From positions 1,240,001-1,304,000 of the forward strand of contig NZ_CP101153.1 in assembly GCF_024298825.1 (NCBI RefSeq): a stretch of DNA of 64,000 nucleotides, given 5' to 3'. A model generated the notes under the pieces. That model was given only the letters and a program-made list of their open reading frames with translations. It had not been told where the DNA came from and ran no database searches. This document shows positions 26,700 through 35,331 of the stretch, one piece after another. Numbering within the stretch: the first letter of the stretch is position 1; every line of letters begins with the position of its first letter. This DNA comes from Haloglomus salinum (GTDB taxonomy: Archaea > Halobacteriota > Halobacteria > Halobacteriales > Haloarculaceae). A program made the position numbers and the translations under genes.

Positions 26700-27053
26700 A
26701 TGGGACTGATGAGCAAACTCATCGGGGGAGGACAGCGGAGTGCCGACGAGTACGTCGAACTCGACATCGACGACTTCGACGCCGGTCCGAGCGAGGCCAA
26801 CACCCAGGTCCACATCGCCGAGATAAGCGACAAGCAGGACGTCGTGGACATCAAGGACGCCGTCTACGACGGCGGGCTGGTCATCGCGGACATCACCCGG
26901 CACACCACCTCCGACCGCACGATGGAGCACATCTACGACGAACTGAAGCAGGTCGCCAACGAGGTCGGCGGCGACGTCGTCCAGAAGGACGACGACCAGG
27001 TCATCATCACGCCGGGCGGGATGAAGGTCGCCCGCGAGAAACTGGGCCGGTAG
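26700..27053 (+). CDS. sepF: cell division protein SepF
   Basis: This 117-residue protein is the archaeal membrane anchor for FtsZ1/FtsZ2 at the division site. The N-terminal MGLMSKLIGGG is the amphipathic membrane-targeting helix, followed by an acidic linker and the SepF core (HIAEISDKQDVVDIKDAVYDGGLVIADI, then DGGDVVQKDDDQVIITP). Length is typical of haloarchaeal SepF. No ftsZ gene is nearby; the shape protein CetZ1 is 15 kb away. Confidence 0.93.
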   Translation: MGLMSKLIGGGQRSADEYVELDIDDFDAGPSEANTQVHIAEISDKQDVVDIKDAVYDGGLVIADITRHTTSDRTMEHIYDELKQVANEVGGDVVQKDDDQVIITPGGMKVAREKLGR

Positions 27054-27164
27054 CCGACCCGCGGTCGACCCGCACGGCAACCCGCACTTCTCTTCGGCGC
27101 CGCCCTCTGAGGCCGGGGCGGCGCGCACTCGAGTCGGTGAGCGGCCGGTATCCGTTCCGTCGTG

Positions 27165-28169
27165 CTACGGCTCGTCCCCGACCTGCACTAGCGTCTTCCC
27201 GATGTTGACGCCCTCGAACAGCCCGAGGAACGCGTCGGGCGCGTTCTCGAAGCCCTCGATGACGTGCTCGCGGTAGCGCAGGTCGTCGCTCGCGATGAGG
27301 CCGCCCAGCCGCCCCAGCGCGTGGGCCCAGCGGTCGTAGTCGCTGACGATGAAGCCCGCTATCTTCAGGCGCTTCTGGACCGCGTCGGTCAGCTTCCGGG
27401 GGCCGGTCGGGAGTTCGGTGGCGTTGTAGAGCGATATCTGCCCGCAGGCGACCACGCGCGCGAAGTCGTTCAGCGTCGGCCAGACGGCGTCCGTGACGGG
27501 CCCGCCGACGTTGTCGAAGTAGATGTCCGTGCCGCCGACGGCCTCGTGGATGGACTCGCGGACGTTCTCGTGGTTGTAGTTGACCGCGGCGTCGAAGCCC
27601 AGCTCGTCGGTCAGCCAGTCGCACTTCTCCTCGGCGCCCGCGATGCCGACCACCTCACAGCCCTGCGCGCGGGCGAGCTGGCCGACGACGCTGCCGACCG
27701 CGCCCGCGGCCGCGCTCACGACGACCGTGTCGCCGGGCTGGGGCTCGCCCTTCTCCGTGAAGCCGTAGAACGCGGTGACGCCGGGCATCCCGAGGACGCC
27801 GACCGCGGTGGAGATGGGTGCGAGCGAGGGGTCGACCTTGCGGAGTTCGTCGCCGTCGGCGGCCGCGTACTCGGCCCACAGCAGGTCGCCCGTGACGACG
27901 TCGCCCTCGGCGAAGCGGTCGTCGCGGCTCTCGACGACCTCGCCGACGACGCCCGCCTTCATCGGCTCACCCGGCTCCCAGGGCTCGGCGTAGGACTCGG
28001 CGTCGCGCATCCGCCCGCGCATGTACGGGTCCACGGACTGGTAGATGGTCCGGACGAGGACCTCGCCGTACTCGGGCTCGGGAACGTCGGCCTCGACGAG
28101 TTCGAAGGTGTCGTGGTCGGGTTCGCCGGTCGGGCGCTCCGCGAGGTGCCACTGTCTGTTGGTTGCCAT
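27165..28169 (-). CDS. NADP-dependent oxidoreductase, zinc-free MDR type
   Basis: This 334-residue medium-chain dehydrogenase resembles leukotriene B4 12-hydroxydehydrogenase/curcumin reductase proteins, which reduce activated double bonds with NADPH. It has YQSVDPYMRGRM, LGMPGVTAFYGFTEKGEPQPGDTVVVSAAAGAVGSVVGQLAR (nucleotide-binding AAGAVGS), GIAGAEEKCDWLTDELGFDAAVNY with the basic residue for NADPH, and VDIYFDNVGG. No structural zinc cysteines are visible. It is the last gene of a minus-strand run and lies 65 bases from the lipoprotein gene. Confidence 0.9.
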   Translation of the reverse strand: MATNRQWHLAERPTGEPDHDTFELVEADVPEPEYGEVLVRTIYQSVDPYMRGRMRDAESYAEPWEPGEPMKAGVVGEVVESRDDRFAEGDVVTGDLLWAEYAAADGDELRKVDPSLAPISTAVGVLGMPGVTAFYGFTEKGEPQPGDTVVVSAAAGAVGSVVGQLARAQGCEVVGIAGAEEKCDWLTDELGFDAAVNYNHENVRESIHEAVGGTDIYFDNVGGPVTDAVWPTLNDFARVVACGQISLYNATELPTGPRKLTDAVQKRLKIAGFIVSDYDRWAHALGRLGGLIASDDLRYREHVIEGFENAPDAFLGLFEGVNIGKTLVQVGDEP

Positions 28170-28234
28170 GGAGGTGTCTCGCCCGGCGGCGGCTTGACCG
28201 TTGGGGCGCCGGCGGTGCCACCCGATTCCGCGAG

Positions 28235-28690
28235 TCAGCAGCCCGGCGTCGGGCGCCGGACCGTCGCGTCGATGGCCACGGGTTCGGACGCGTCGGAGGG
28301 GTTCACGACGATGTGTACCCGGACCTCCCGGAGTCGACCGCCGGGGACGGCGAACGTCTCCCGGCCGGTCGCGTTCCCGACCGTCGCGCGGACGCGGTAG
28401 CGGCCCTCGCGCGAGGGGAACGTCGCCCGCGTCTCGAGGTGCTGGGTGGGCGCCAGCCCGACGGTCGAGTTGAACAGAGTCGCCCGCGTGCCGTTCGCGC
28501 GCAGGTGGGTCGCGCGGATGTCCAGCGAGTAGGTCGACACGTCCTCGTTGTCGATGACGACGTACACCGGTGGCTCGACGCGGGGGGTCGGCGACGGGGT
28601 GGTCGTACAGTCGGGCGTCGAGCCCGCGAACCCGCCACAGCCCGCCAGGAGGAGGCAGCCGACGAGGGCGACACGGGAGCCCCAGCGCAT
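28235..28690 (-). CDS. predicted lipoprotein
   Basis: This 151-residue protein has a signal peptide ending in the lipobox LLAGC at residues 14-18, then a Thr/Pro-rich spacer and a single beta-sandwich-like domain with repeated beta patterns (VYVVIDNEDVSTYSLDIR, RYRVRATVG). It is likely attached to the outer face of the membrane. I do not recognise the domain. The gene begins 3 bases after the aminotransferase stop, so the two are cotranscribed. Confidence 0.75.
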   Translation of the reverse strand: MRWGSRVALVGCLLLAGCGGFAGSTPDCTTTPSPTPRVEPPVYVVIDNEDVSTYSLDIRATHLRANGTRATLFNSTVGLAPTQHLETRATFPSREGRYRVRATVGNATGRETFAVPGGRLREVRVHIVVNPSDASEPVAIDATVRRPTPGC

Positions 28691-28693
28691 CGC

Positions 28694-29800
28694 TCAGAGC
28701 AGTTCGACCAGCCGGTCGACCTCGGCCTCGGTGTTGAACGCGTGGACCGAGGCCCGGACCCAGCCGTCGCGCGGGACCGAGCGGACGACCACGTCGGCTC
28801 CCTTCGCGCGTTCGACGAGGTCCCGGGCGGCGGCCTCGTCGCCGCGGTCGAACGTCACGAGGCCGGACTCGGGGTCGCGGGGGGAGACGAGCCCGTCGTC
28901 AAGGCCGTCGTGGAGGCGCTCGACGAGGCCGCGCTGGCGCTCGCGGATGGCGTCGAGACCGACCTCGTGGTGCAGGTCGATGGCCTCCCGGAGCGCGGCG
29001 TAGGGTGCGAGGGAGTTGGTGCCGATCTCGAAGCGACGAGCGTCGGCGTGGTACGTCAGCCTGCCCGCCTCGGCATCGTACTGTTCGGCCGCGTAGTAGC
29101 CCAGGTGCCGGGGACGCCACCGCTCGGGGTCACGGACGTACAGGAACCCGGCCCCCCACACCCCCGCCAGCCACTTGTGACCGGCCGCGGCGACGAAGTC
29201 GGCGTCCCAGTCCTCGACGGGCATCGCCGCCTGCCCGGGGGACTGCACCGCGTCGACCAGCACCGCCGCGCCGGCGTCGTGGGCCACACGAGTGGCCCAC
29301 TCGACATCGAGGTGGGTGCCGTGGAACCAGGAGATGCTGTTGAAGCAGACGAGGGTCGCCCCGTCGACGGCCTCGCGGTAGGCGTCGCGGTCGAAATGTC
29401 CGCCCGGGCAGGGCACCTCCCGGACCTCGATGCCCGCCTCGCGCAGGCGGTCCCACGGGAGCTCGCCGGCCGGGTGTTCGAGGTCGGTCCGGACGACGGT
29501 GTCACCCTCGGCCCAGTCGATGGCGTTGGCGACCCTGCTGATGCCGTCGGAGGTGGAGTCCGTGAGCGCGATCCGCTCGGCCGACGTGTCCAGCAGGTCG
29601 GAGACGGCCTCGCGCGTCGCGGTGAACTGCTCGCCCGCGTAGCCGTACGGGTCCGCGACCGAGTGGGCGTGGCGCTCGTGGCGGCGCTGTTCCTCGCGGG
29701 CGGCGGCGAGCACGCGCTCTGGCGCGGGCCCGCTGGCGCCCCAGTTCAGGTACGCGGTGCCGTCGAGGTCGATGTCGGCGACGACGTCGGCCGGGTCCAT
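28694..29800 (-). CDS. class V aminotransferase-fold PLP enzyme
   Basis: This 368-residue enzyme resembles cysteine desulfurase/isopenicillin N epimerase-type proteins. It has the start TAYLNWGASGPAP, ALTDSTSDGISRVANAI, FNSISWFHGTHLDVE, LVDAVQSPGQ (the cofactor-binding Asp), and AAAGHKWLAGVWGAGFLYV with the Schiff-base Lys. Substrate not certain: a desulfurase would need an active-site Cys loop, and none is obvious. It lies between a histidine kinase (23-base gap) and a lipoprotein (3-base gap). The ATG at 29800 is preferred over one nine codons upstream. Confidence 0.85.
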   Translation of the reverse strand: MDPADVVADIDLDGTAYLNWGASGPAPERVLAAAREEQRRHERHAHSVADPYGYAGEQFTATREAVSDLLDTSAERIALTDSTSDGISRVANAIDWAEGDTVVRTDLEHPAGELPWDRLREAGIEVREVPCPGGHFDRDAYREAVDGATLVCFNSISWFHGTHLDVEWATRVAHDAGAAVLVDAVQSPGQAAMPVEDWDADFVAAAGHKWLAGVWGAGFLYVRDPERWRPRHLGYYAAEQYDAEAGRLTYHADARRFEIGTNSLAPYAALREAIDLHHEVGLDAIRERQRGLVERLHDGLDDGLVSPRDPESGLVTFDRGDEAAARDLVERAKGADVVVRSVPRDGWVRASVHAFNTEAEVDRLVELL

Positions 29801-29823
29801 ATGCGACGGTTCGGGCGGGAGGG

Positions 29824-31284
29824 TCAAGAAGCCGCCCCGTCGGGCGCCGCGACATCGCGGAGTTCGAAGCGGGCCCCGCCGGTCGCGCTGTCGACGACGT
29901 GGACGCTCCAGCCGTGGGCCGTGGCGATCTCCTCGACGATGGCCAGCCCGACCCCGTCACCCGACTCGGCCTCCGAGTGGCCGAGGTCGAAGACGGACGC
30001 GCGGCGCTCGGCGGGGATGCCCCGGCCGTTGTCGGCGACGTAGAAGCCGTCGGTGTCGGGGGCGTCGAGGCAGCCGACCCGGACGACGAGTTCGTCGGGC
30101 GCGGCGACCACCGGATTGTCGGTAACCGCGTGCTCGACCGCGTTGGCGAACAGGTTCTCGAGCAGCTGTCGGAGCCGCGAGGGGTCGGCCAGGACCCGGC
30201 AGTCCGTCTCCACCGAGAGGGTCGCGTCGGCGGCGTCCCGGCCGGGGATGGTCGCCCAGGCGTCCTCGGCGAGCGACCCGAGCGCGACCGGCTCCAGTTC
30301 GTCGACCGCCCGGCCCTCCCGGGCCAGCGTGAGGAGGTCCGCGATGAGGTCGTCCATCCGTTCGAGTGCGGTCTCGGCGTCGTCGAGATGGTCGAGGTCG
30401 GCGGTCTCGCGGGCGAGTTCGACGCGGCCACGGGCGACGTTGAGCGGGTTCCGGAGGTCGTGGCTGACGACGGTGGCGAACTCGTCGAGCTGTTCGTTGC
30501 GCCGCTCCAGCTCGGCGGTCCGCTCGGTGCGGTCGCTCACGTCCCGGAGGGCGCCGACCAGCCGGGCCGGCTCCCCGCCCGAGCGGACCACCTCCCCGCC
30601 GTCGACGACGCTCGCGTACGACCCGTCGGCACGCCGGACGCGGTACCGACACTCGAACGTGTCCGCCTCGCCGGCCTCGGCGGGATGCCAGGCCTCCTCG
30701 ACGGCCGCGCGGTCCGCCGGACGGACCTGCTCCAGCCACCACTCGCGGTCGTAGTCGCCGTCGCGGTCGTACCCGAGCGTGGCCTCGACGCCGGCACCCC
30801 ACCGGATGGTCCCGGTGTCGAGGTCGCGTTCCCAGACCACGTCCGAGACGGCCCGCCCCGCGAGTTCGTACCGCTCGCGACCCCGTTCGAGCGCGGCCCG
30901 CTCCCGGTAGCGCCGGGCGTAGCCCACCGCGCGGCCGGCCAGTAGCGCGAACGGGTTCGTCCCGCTGCGGCGGAGGTAGTCGGTGGCGCCACGTCCGAGC
31001 GCCTCGCTGGCGAGCCGCTCGTCGCCCTCGGCGGCGAACAGGACGAACGGGAGTTCGGCGTGTGACTCGCGTACCCGGTCCAGCAGCGCCAGCCCCGACT
31101 CGTCGTCGACCGCGTCCGTACAGACCACACAGTGGACCGCCGAGTCCGAGAGCGTCGACAGCGCGGCTGCGCCGCTGGTCGCCGTCGCGACATCGACACG
31201 GTATCGCCCGAACGCCCGTCCCAGCAGCGCCAGCTGGGTCGAGTCGGCGGCCACACAGAGCACCCGGAGGTCGTCGCCTGCCAC
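29824..31284 (-). CDS. sensor histidine kinase with N-terminal receiver and PAS domain
   Basis: This 486-residue cytoplasmic kinase has a receiver-like domain (residues about 6-125, with Asp57 as phosphoacceptor in the segment VVCTDAVDDESG), a PAS domain (about 135-255) and a kinase core. His275 is in the H-box FATVVSHDLRNPLN, and the ATP site shows NLFANAVEHAV, DNGRGIP and GDGVGLAIV. The start is a GTG at 31284 with TATTTATGG 27-35 bases upstream. No response-regulator gene is adjacent, which is common in haloarchaea. Signal unknown. Confidence 0.9.
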   Translation of the reverse strand: MAGDDLRVLCVAADSTQLALLGRAFGRYRVDVATATSGAAALSTLSDSAVHCVVCTDAVDDESGLALLDRVRESHAELPFVLFAAEGDERLASEALGRGATDYLRRSGTNPFALLAGRAVGYARRYRERAALERGRERYELAGRAVSDVVWERDLDTGTIRWGAGVEATLGYDRDGDYDREWWLEQVRPADRAAVEEAWHPAEAGEADTFECRYRVRRADGSYASVVDGGEVVRSGGEPARLVGALRDVSDRTERTAELERRNEQLDEFATVVSHDLRNPLNVARGRVELARETADLDHLDDAETALERMDDLIADLLTLAREGRAVDELEPVALGSLAEDAWATIPGRDAADATLSVETDCRVLADPSRLRQLLENLFANAVEHAVTDNPVVAAPDELVVRVGCLDAPDTDGFYVADNGRGIPAERRASVFDLGHSEAESGDGVGLAIVEEIATAHGWSVHVVDSATGGARFELRDVAAPDGAAS

Positions 31285-31381
31285 GAACGAGTGTGGATTG
31301 TCCGCGACACCCCATAAATACCACCCTGCATACAGGGCAGATAACGCAGCTATTTGAGGCCGTGGGACCCCCGCAAGCGGT

Positions 31382-32194
31382 ATGTGCCGACCGGCCCACC
31401 GTACGGGCGTGCCGACCGCAACCGCCGACGACGGGACGACACTGCGCTACGCCGTGGCTGGCGAGGGGGCCGACCCGCCGGTCGCGCTCGTCAACGACGC
31501 CGGCTTCGGGGCGTGGGCCTGGGGCTGGCAGCACGAGCCGCTGGCGGGGCGCCGTCGCGTCGTCACCTACGACCACCGCGGCACCGGCGACTCCGGCGCC
31601 GGGGGAGCGACGGACATCGACACCCTGGTGGGCGACCTGAGCGCAGTGCTCGCGGCCGCGGACGCCAAGCCCGCCCACCTCGTCGGTTTCGGGCTGGGGG
31701 GCGCCGTCGCGATGCGCTACGCGCGCGACCGCGGCGTCCGCTCGCTCGCGCTCGTGGGGACCTGCGCGGGCGACGACATCGACGAGGACGGACTCGGGCG
31801 CTGCTACCCGGACGGGGCCGACGAGGCCGCCGTTCGTGCGACGCTGCCCGCGCTGTTCTCCGACGCGTTCCGTGATGCCGACCCGTCCCTGCTGGAGCGG
31901 GTGGTCGACTGGCGCCGGGCCGAGGACGCCCGTCCCCGGGCGCGCCGGGCGCAGGTGGACGCGTGGCTCGACTTCGAGCCCGAACCGCTGTACGAGTTGA
32001 CCACCCCGTCGTTCGTCCTCCAGGGGACCGGCGACCCGGCCGTCGGCCGCCGGACGGCCGAACGGCTCGCCGAGGACCTCCCGCGCGGTCGATTCGAGGC
32101 CATCGCCGGCCGCCGGCTGGCCCACGTGGAGTCCTCGCGTCCCGTCAACGACGCGCTGGCGGCGTTCTTCGACGAGGTGGACGATGGGGGGTGA
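31382..32194 (+). CDS. alpha/beta-fold hydrolase
   Basis: This 270-residue protein has the fold's oxyanion segment VNDAGFGAWAWGWQHEPL, TYDHRGTGDSGA, and the position of the nucleophile elbow GFGLGGAVAM, where the usual nucleophilic Ser is replaced: the elbow reads G-F-G-L-G-G. The catalytic Asp region GTGDPAVG and a His in RLAHVESSRPV are present. The missing nucleophile could mean a non-hydrolytic role. Start is the ATG at 31382, with CTATTTGA about 30 bases upstream. It overlaps the Nudix gene by 11 bases. Confidence 0.85.
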   Translation: MCRPAHRTGVPTATADDGTTLRYAVAGEGADPPVALVNDAGFGAWAWGWQHEPLAGRRRVVTYDHRGTGDSGAGGATDIDTLVGDLSAVLAAADAKPAHLVGFGLGGAVAMRYARDRGVRSLALVGTCAGDDIDEDGLGRCYPDGADEAAVRATLPALFSDAFRDADPSLLERVVDWRRAEDARPRARRAQVDAWLDFEPEPLYELTTPSFVLQGTGDPAVGRRTAERLAEDLPRGRFEAIAGRRLAHVESSRPVNDALAAFFDEVDDGG

Positions 32195-32921
32195 CGAGGC
32201 TCCCGACGGCGACAGCCCCTACGAACCCGACGCGGCCGCGGGCCCGCGGACGGACGACGAGGCGGGCCCGCCCCACGTCTCCCGCCTCGACCTCGGCGCC
32301 GTCCGTGCCAACCGGGCCCGCGAGCTGGCCGGCGTCGAGCGCGCGGAGTGGGCCGGCGTCCTCGTCCCGGTCATCGAGCGTCGCGACGGCCACCACCTCC
32401 TGTTCACCGAGCGCGCGGCCGACATGCGCAACCACGCGGGCGAGATGAGCTTTCCGGGGGGTGGTTACGAGGCCGACGACGGCGACCTGGAGACGACCGC
32501 GCTCCGTGAAGCGAAGGAGGAGATCGGCCTCGAACCGATGACTGCCGACGTGGTCGGCCCGCTGGACGACCTCCCCGGCCCGTACGGCCACGTCGTCCGG
32601 CCGTTCGTGGCCACGGTGCCCGACCGCGTCTACGACCCCAACGAGCGCGAGGTCGCGGCGGTGGTCGTCATCTCGGTGTCGGACCTGACGGCGCCGGGCG
32701 TCTACGAGAACGAGACCCGGAGCCACCCCGACCGCGGGACCGCACGACTACCCTTCTTCCGCGTCGACGGGCACGTCGTGTGGGGACTGACCGGATTCAT
32801 CGTCCGCACGTTGCTGGACCTGACGACCGACTGGGACCCGCCGGACCGCGGGGAGCGGCTGGGTCCGCGGCCCGACGAGGGACACGACGCTCCCGGCGAG
32901 TGGCCGAACAGGAAGGGGTGA
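32184..32921 (+). CDS. Nudix hydrolase, CoA pyrophosphatase type
   Basis: This 245-residue protein has a complete Nudix box (GGGYEADDGDLETTALREAKEEIGL) and the CoA-pyrophosphatase neighbourhood: VLVPVIERRDGHHLLFTERA, MRNHAGEMSFPGGG ahead of the box, and VRPFVATVPDR after it. It may hydrolyse CoA, NAD+ or oxidised nucleotides. It overlaps the alpha/beta-hydrolase gene by 11 bases, so it is translationally coupled. A long acidic N-terminus and a Pro/Asp-rich tail are additions compared with bacterial NudL. Confidence 0.88.
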   Translation: MGGDEAPDGDSPYEPDAAAGPRTDDEAGPPHVSRLDLGAVRANRARELAGVERAEWAGVLVPVIERRDGHHLLFTERAADMRNHAGEMSFPGGGYEADDGDLETTALREAKEEIGLEPMTADVVGPLDDLPGPYGHVVRPFVATVPDRVYDPNEREVAAVVVISVSDLTAPGVYENETRSHPDRGTARLPFFRVDGHVVWGLTGFIVRTLLDLTTDWDPPDRGERLGPRPDEGHDAPGEWPNRKG

Positions 32922-32934
32922 CGGAGCCCCCGGG

Positions 32935-35157
32935 TCAGTTCCCACCGCCGGGGACGATGGGAATCTCCGGAAGCGCGCCCAGTTTGGGTAGCCCGTCGTA
33001 ATCGGGCTGACAGGTCGTCGCGTCGCAGTCGAGGCTGACACCGACATTAGACCCGAAGAGGTCGACTGCGACCGACCGGCTGCTGTTCCCGACGCCGAGT
33101 TCGTTCCGGGTCTCGACATCGACGCCGAGGAGACTCGGGCTCTCGTCGCCACGGAGCGAGAGTCCGAGGGAACCCGTAACGACACCGTCCTGCTGTGTCA
33201 GTCGGCCGTTCGCCTGCGCGTACTCGTACTCCTCGTCTCCGGCGGAGAGTTCGAGGACGCCGTCCTGCTTCTCCCGGTCGAGGACGGTCGCGAACGTTCC
33301 GTCGAGTCCGGGGCCGCCGTTCGACAGGCCAGCCTCGAACGTCCGGAGCGCGCTGATGCCGTTCTGGAAGCTCTGTGCGCCATCCGTCTCGAACGTCGGC
33401 TCACCCTGGTACTCCTCGTACGGGGTCGCGGGGTCGGCGACCGGCTCCAGCAGGGGCTTGCTCACGTCGCAAGGGGCGGGCACGACGCCGTACGCCAGCC
33501 CGAGCACCGCCTCGTTGCTCAGAATCTGCGTCGGCAGTCCCGGCACCAGGTCCGGCGGGAGGTCCGTCAGCCCGGGCAGCTCCTCCTCGGGCAGGTCCTC
33601 CGGCCCGACGACCGTGTTGCACGGGAGGACGTACCCCGTGGTGTCGACCCGCTGGGGGAGCGGGTAGTACTTCTTGATGGGGTCGGTCAGCGGGGTGCTG
33701 GGAATCGTCTCGTTGACACCTTCGGTGCCGACCAGACACTCCTGACCGGTACACTCGATGCCGGCTCCCAGCCGCCCCGGGAGCACCTGTTGGAGCGCGG
33801 GCTTCAGAACCGGAATCTCCGGCAGCGCGTCGGTTCCTGTCCCCGGGAAGACGCCCGCACCGAGGTTCCCGCGCTTCGTGAACGGTGCGTGGTTCGCGTT
33901 GACGAACGCGACCGGCTCGCCGGCCGCTTCGGCCTGCAGCCGGGTCTCGATGTAGTCCCGGGACACCTCGCCGGTGATGGCCACGCCGGACTCGTTGACC
34001 GAGTAGAGCGCGACATCGGCGCGGTCGATGCCCGCCTCGCTGGCGGTGATGTTGGTCCCGAGGTCGAGGTAGGTCCGCTCACCGTCGCCAGCAGAGACCT
34101 GGGGGGCGATGACCAGTCCCGTCCGCTCGGTGAGGTCGCCCTCGGAGTCCACCTCGAAGTAGGTCGTCTCGTCGTTCTCGACGGCGTACTGGAGCGCAGA
34201 TTTGAAGCCGTCCCCATCCGCCTCGGAGGCGTAGAGGAAATCACTCTGTACGCCCTGGGGACCCTCCGGTGACGTGGCCCGCAGGTACACGTTGCCGAGT
34301 CCCTGCCGCGAGACGTAGAGCTTCCCCTGCTCTCCCAGCGGAATCTCGCGCTTGAACGAGACGCCCTCCGTGGTCGGGTCGTAGCTCGCATCCCCGACAC
34401 CCACATCGGTCGTGGAGAGGCGGATGCCATCATCACCGCCGACCTGCACGCCGTCGTCGGGGCCCGCACCGATGCCGTCGGAGCCGACCTGCACGCCGTC
34501 ACTGGCACCGACGCCGACGCCCTCACCGACCTCGACACCCTCCGTGCCGACGCCGACACCGTCGTCACCGCCGACGGTGAGGCCATCCGACCCGACGGAG
34601 ATACCGTCGCCGCCACCGAGTTCGACGTTGGTGCCGTTGACCGCGACGGGTGACTCCCCGACCGTGACCCCTTCCTCGGCGGTGTATCCCTGGCCGAGAA
34701 CCTGCGCCCCGTCGGGCGCGACCTGTACGACATCGCCGTCAGCGACGCTGACTCCCTCGGTGGCGCTCACCTGGACGCCGCTCGTCCCGCCGACGGTGAC
34801 GCCGTCCTCGAGGTCGGCATCGATGCCCTGTTCGCCGCCGACGCTGACACCACTGCGACCGACGGCGACACCGTCGTCGCCGCCGACACTGACACCCTCG
34901 GTCGGGTCCGCGTCGATGCCTGACTCGCCGCCGACACTGACACCCTCGGTCCCGATGGAGACGCCCTTGCTTCCGCCGACTTCCAGGTTCGTCCCGTTCG
35001 TGCCGACGACGGACACGTCGTCACCGTCGTCCGAGGAATCACCGTCGAACAGTCCCCCGTCGTCGTCCGCCGCGACCGGTGCCACCGGCACCGAGAGAAC
35101 GACGACCAGCGCCAGTACCACCGCCGCCACCCGTGACCTGAGCCGATTCGAACTCAT
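32935..35157 (-). CDS. large secreted protein with GVSVGG-type tandem repeats
   Basis: This 740-residue protein starts with a Sec signal peptide (about residues 1-30, ending PVAPVAA). Residues 48-268 contain about 20 repeats of 7-8 residues, each following G-(V/I/L)-x-(V/I)-G-(G/S/T) with acidic or Ser/Asp positions between, e.g. GVSVGGES, GVAVGRS, GLTVGGDD, GVEVGE. The pattern predicts short alternating beta-strands, as in a beta-solenoid. Residues 270-740 have a mixed alpha/beta nature with at least six cysteines, including ECTGQECLVG and DCDATTCQPD, and end LPEIPIVPGGGN. No PGF-CTERM or lipobox is present. Function unknown; surface or extracellular location is well supported. Confidence 0.8.
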   Translation of the reverse strand: MSSNRLRSRVAAVVLALVVVLSVPVAPVAADDDGGLFDGDSSDDGDDVSVVGTNGTNLEVGGSKGVSIGTEGVSVGGESGIDADPTEGVSVGGDDGVAVGRSGVSVGGEQGIDADLEDGVTVGGTSGVQVSATEGVSVADGDVVQVAPDGAQVLGQGYTAEEGVTVGESPVAVNGTNVELGGGDGISVGSDGLTVGGDDGVGVGTEGVEVGEGVGVGASDGVQVGSDGIGAGPDDGVQVGGDDGIRLSTTDVGVGDASYDPTTEGVSFKREIPLGEQGKLYVSRQGLGNVYLRATSPEGPQGVQSDFLYASEADGDGFKSALQYAVENDETTYFEVDSEGDLTERTGLVIAPQVSAGDGERTYLDLGTNITASEAGIDRADVALYSVNESGVAITGEVSRDYIETRLQAEAAGEPVAFVNANHAPFTKRGNLGAGVFPGTGTDALPEIPVLKPALQQVLPGRLGAGIECTGQECLVGTEGVNETIPSTPLTDPIKKYYPLPQRVDTTGYVLPCNTVVGPEDLPEEELPGLTDLPPDLVPGLPTQILSNEAVLGLAYGVVPAPCDVSKPLLEPVADPATPYEEYQGEPTFETDGAQSFQNGISALRTFEAGLSNGGPGLDGTFATVLDREKQDGVLELSAGDEEYEYAQANGRLTQQDGVVTGSLGLSLRGDESPSLLGVDVETRNELGVGNSSRSVAVDLFGSNVGVSLDCDATTCQPDYDGLPKLGALPEIPIVPGGGN

Positions 35158-35173
35158 CTATCCCGTTTCCTGA

Positions 35174-35197
35174 CAGAACATTCAGTACAGTGTTCTG
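35174..35197. promoter_or_regulatory. perfect 7-bp inverted repeat, candidate operator
   Basis: CAGAACA at 35174-35180 and TGTTCTG at 35191-35197 form a perfect inverted repeat with a 10-base centre. A box A-like GTACTTAAACTAT (minus strand, 35211-35223) lies just upstream, so transcription of the secreted protein should start at or near this element. It also sits in the divergent region toward NMD3. Confidence 0.5.
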
Positions 35198-35298
35198 CCG
35201 GCTATCCGCTATAGTTTAAGTACTAGTTCCGGAGTTCGGCGTAAGTACCACCGTATAGAAACGGCACTCGGGGCGGGGGCAGCGGGTACCGGACGCGG

Positions 35299-35307
35299 CA
35301 TTTAACC
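35299..35307 (+). promoter_or_regulatory. box A of the NMD3 gene
   Basis: CATTTAACC is 25-33 bases before the ATG at 35332, fitting a leaderless transcript. Confidence 0.55.
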
Positions 35308-35331
35308 GTCGGAACGACCCACGGAAGAGTA

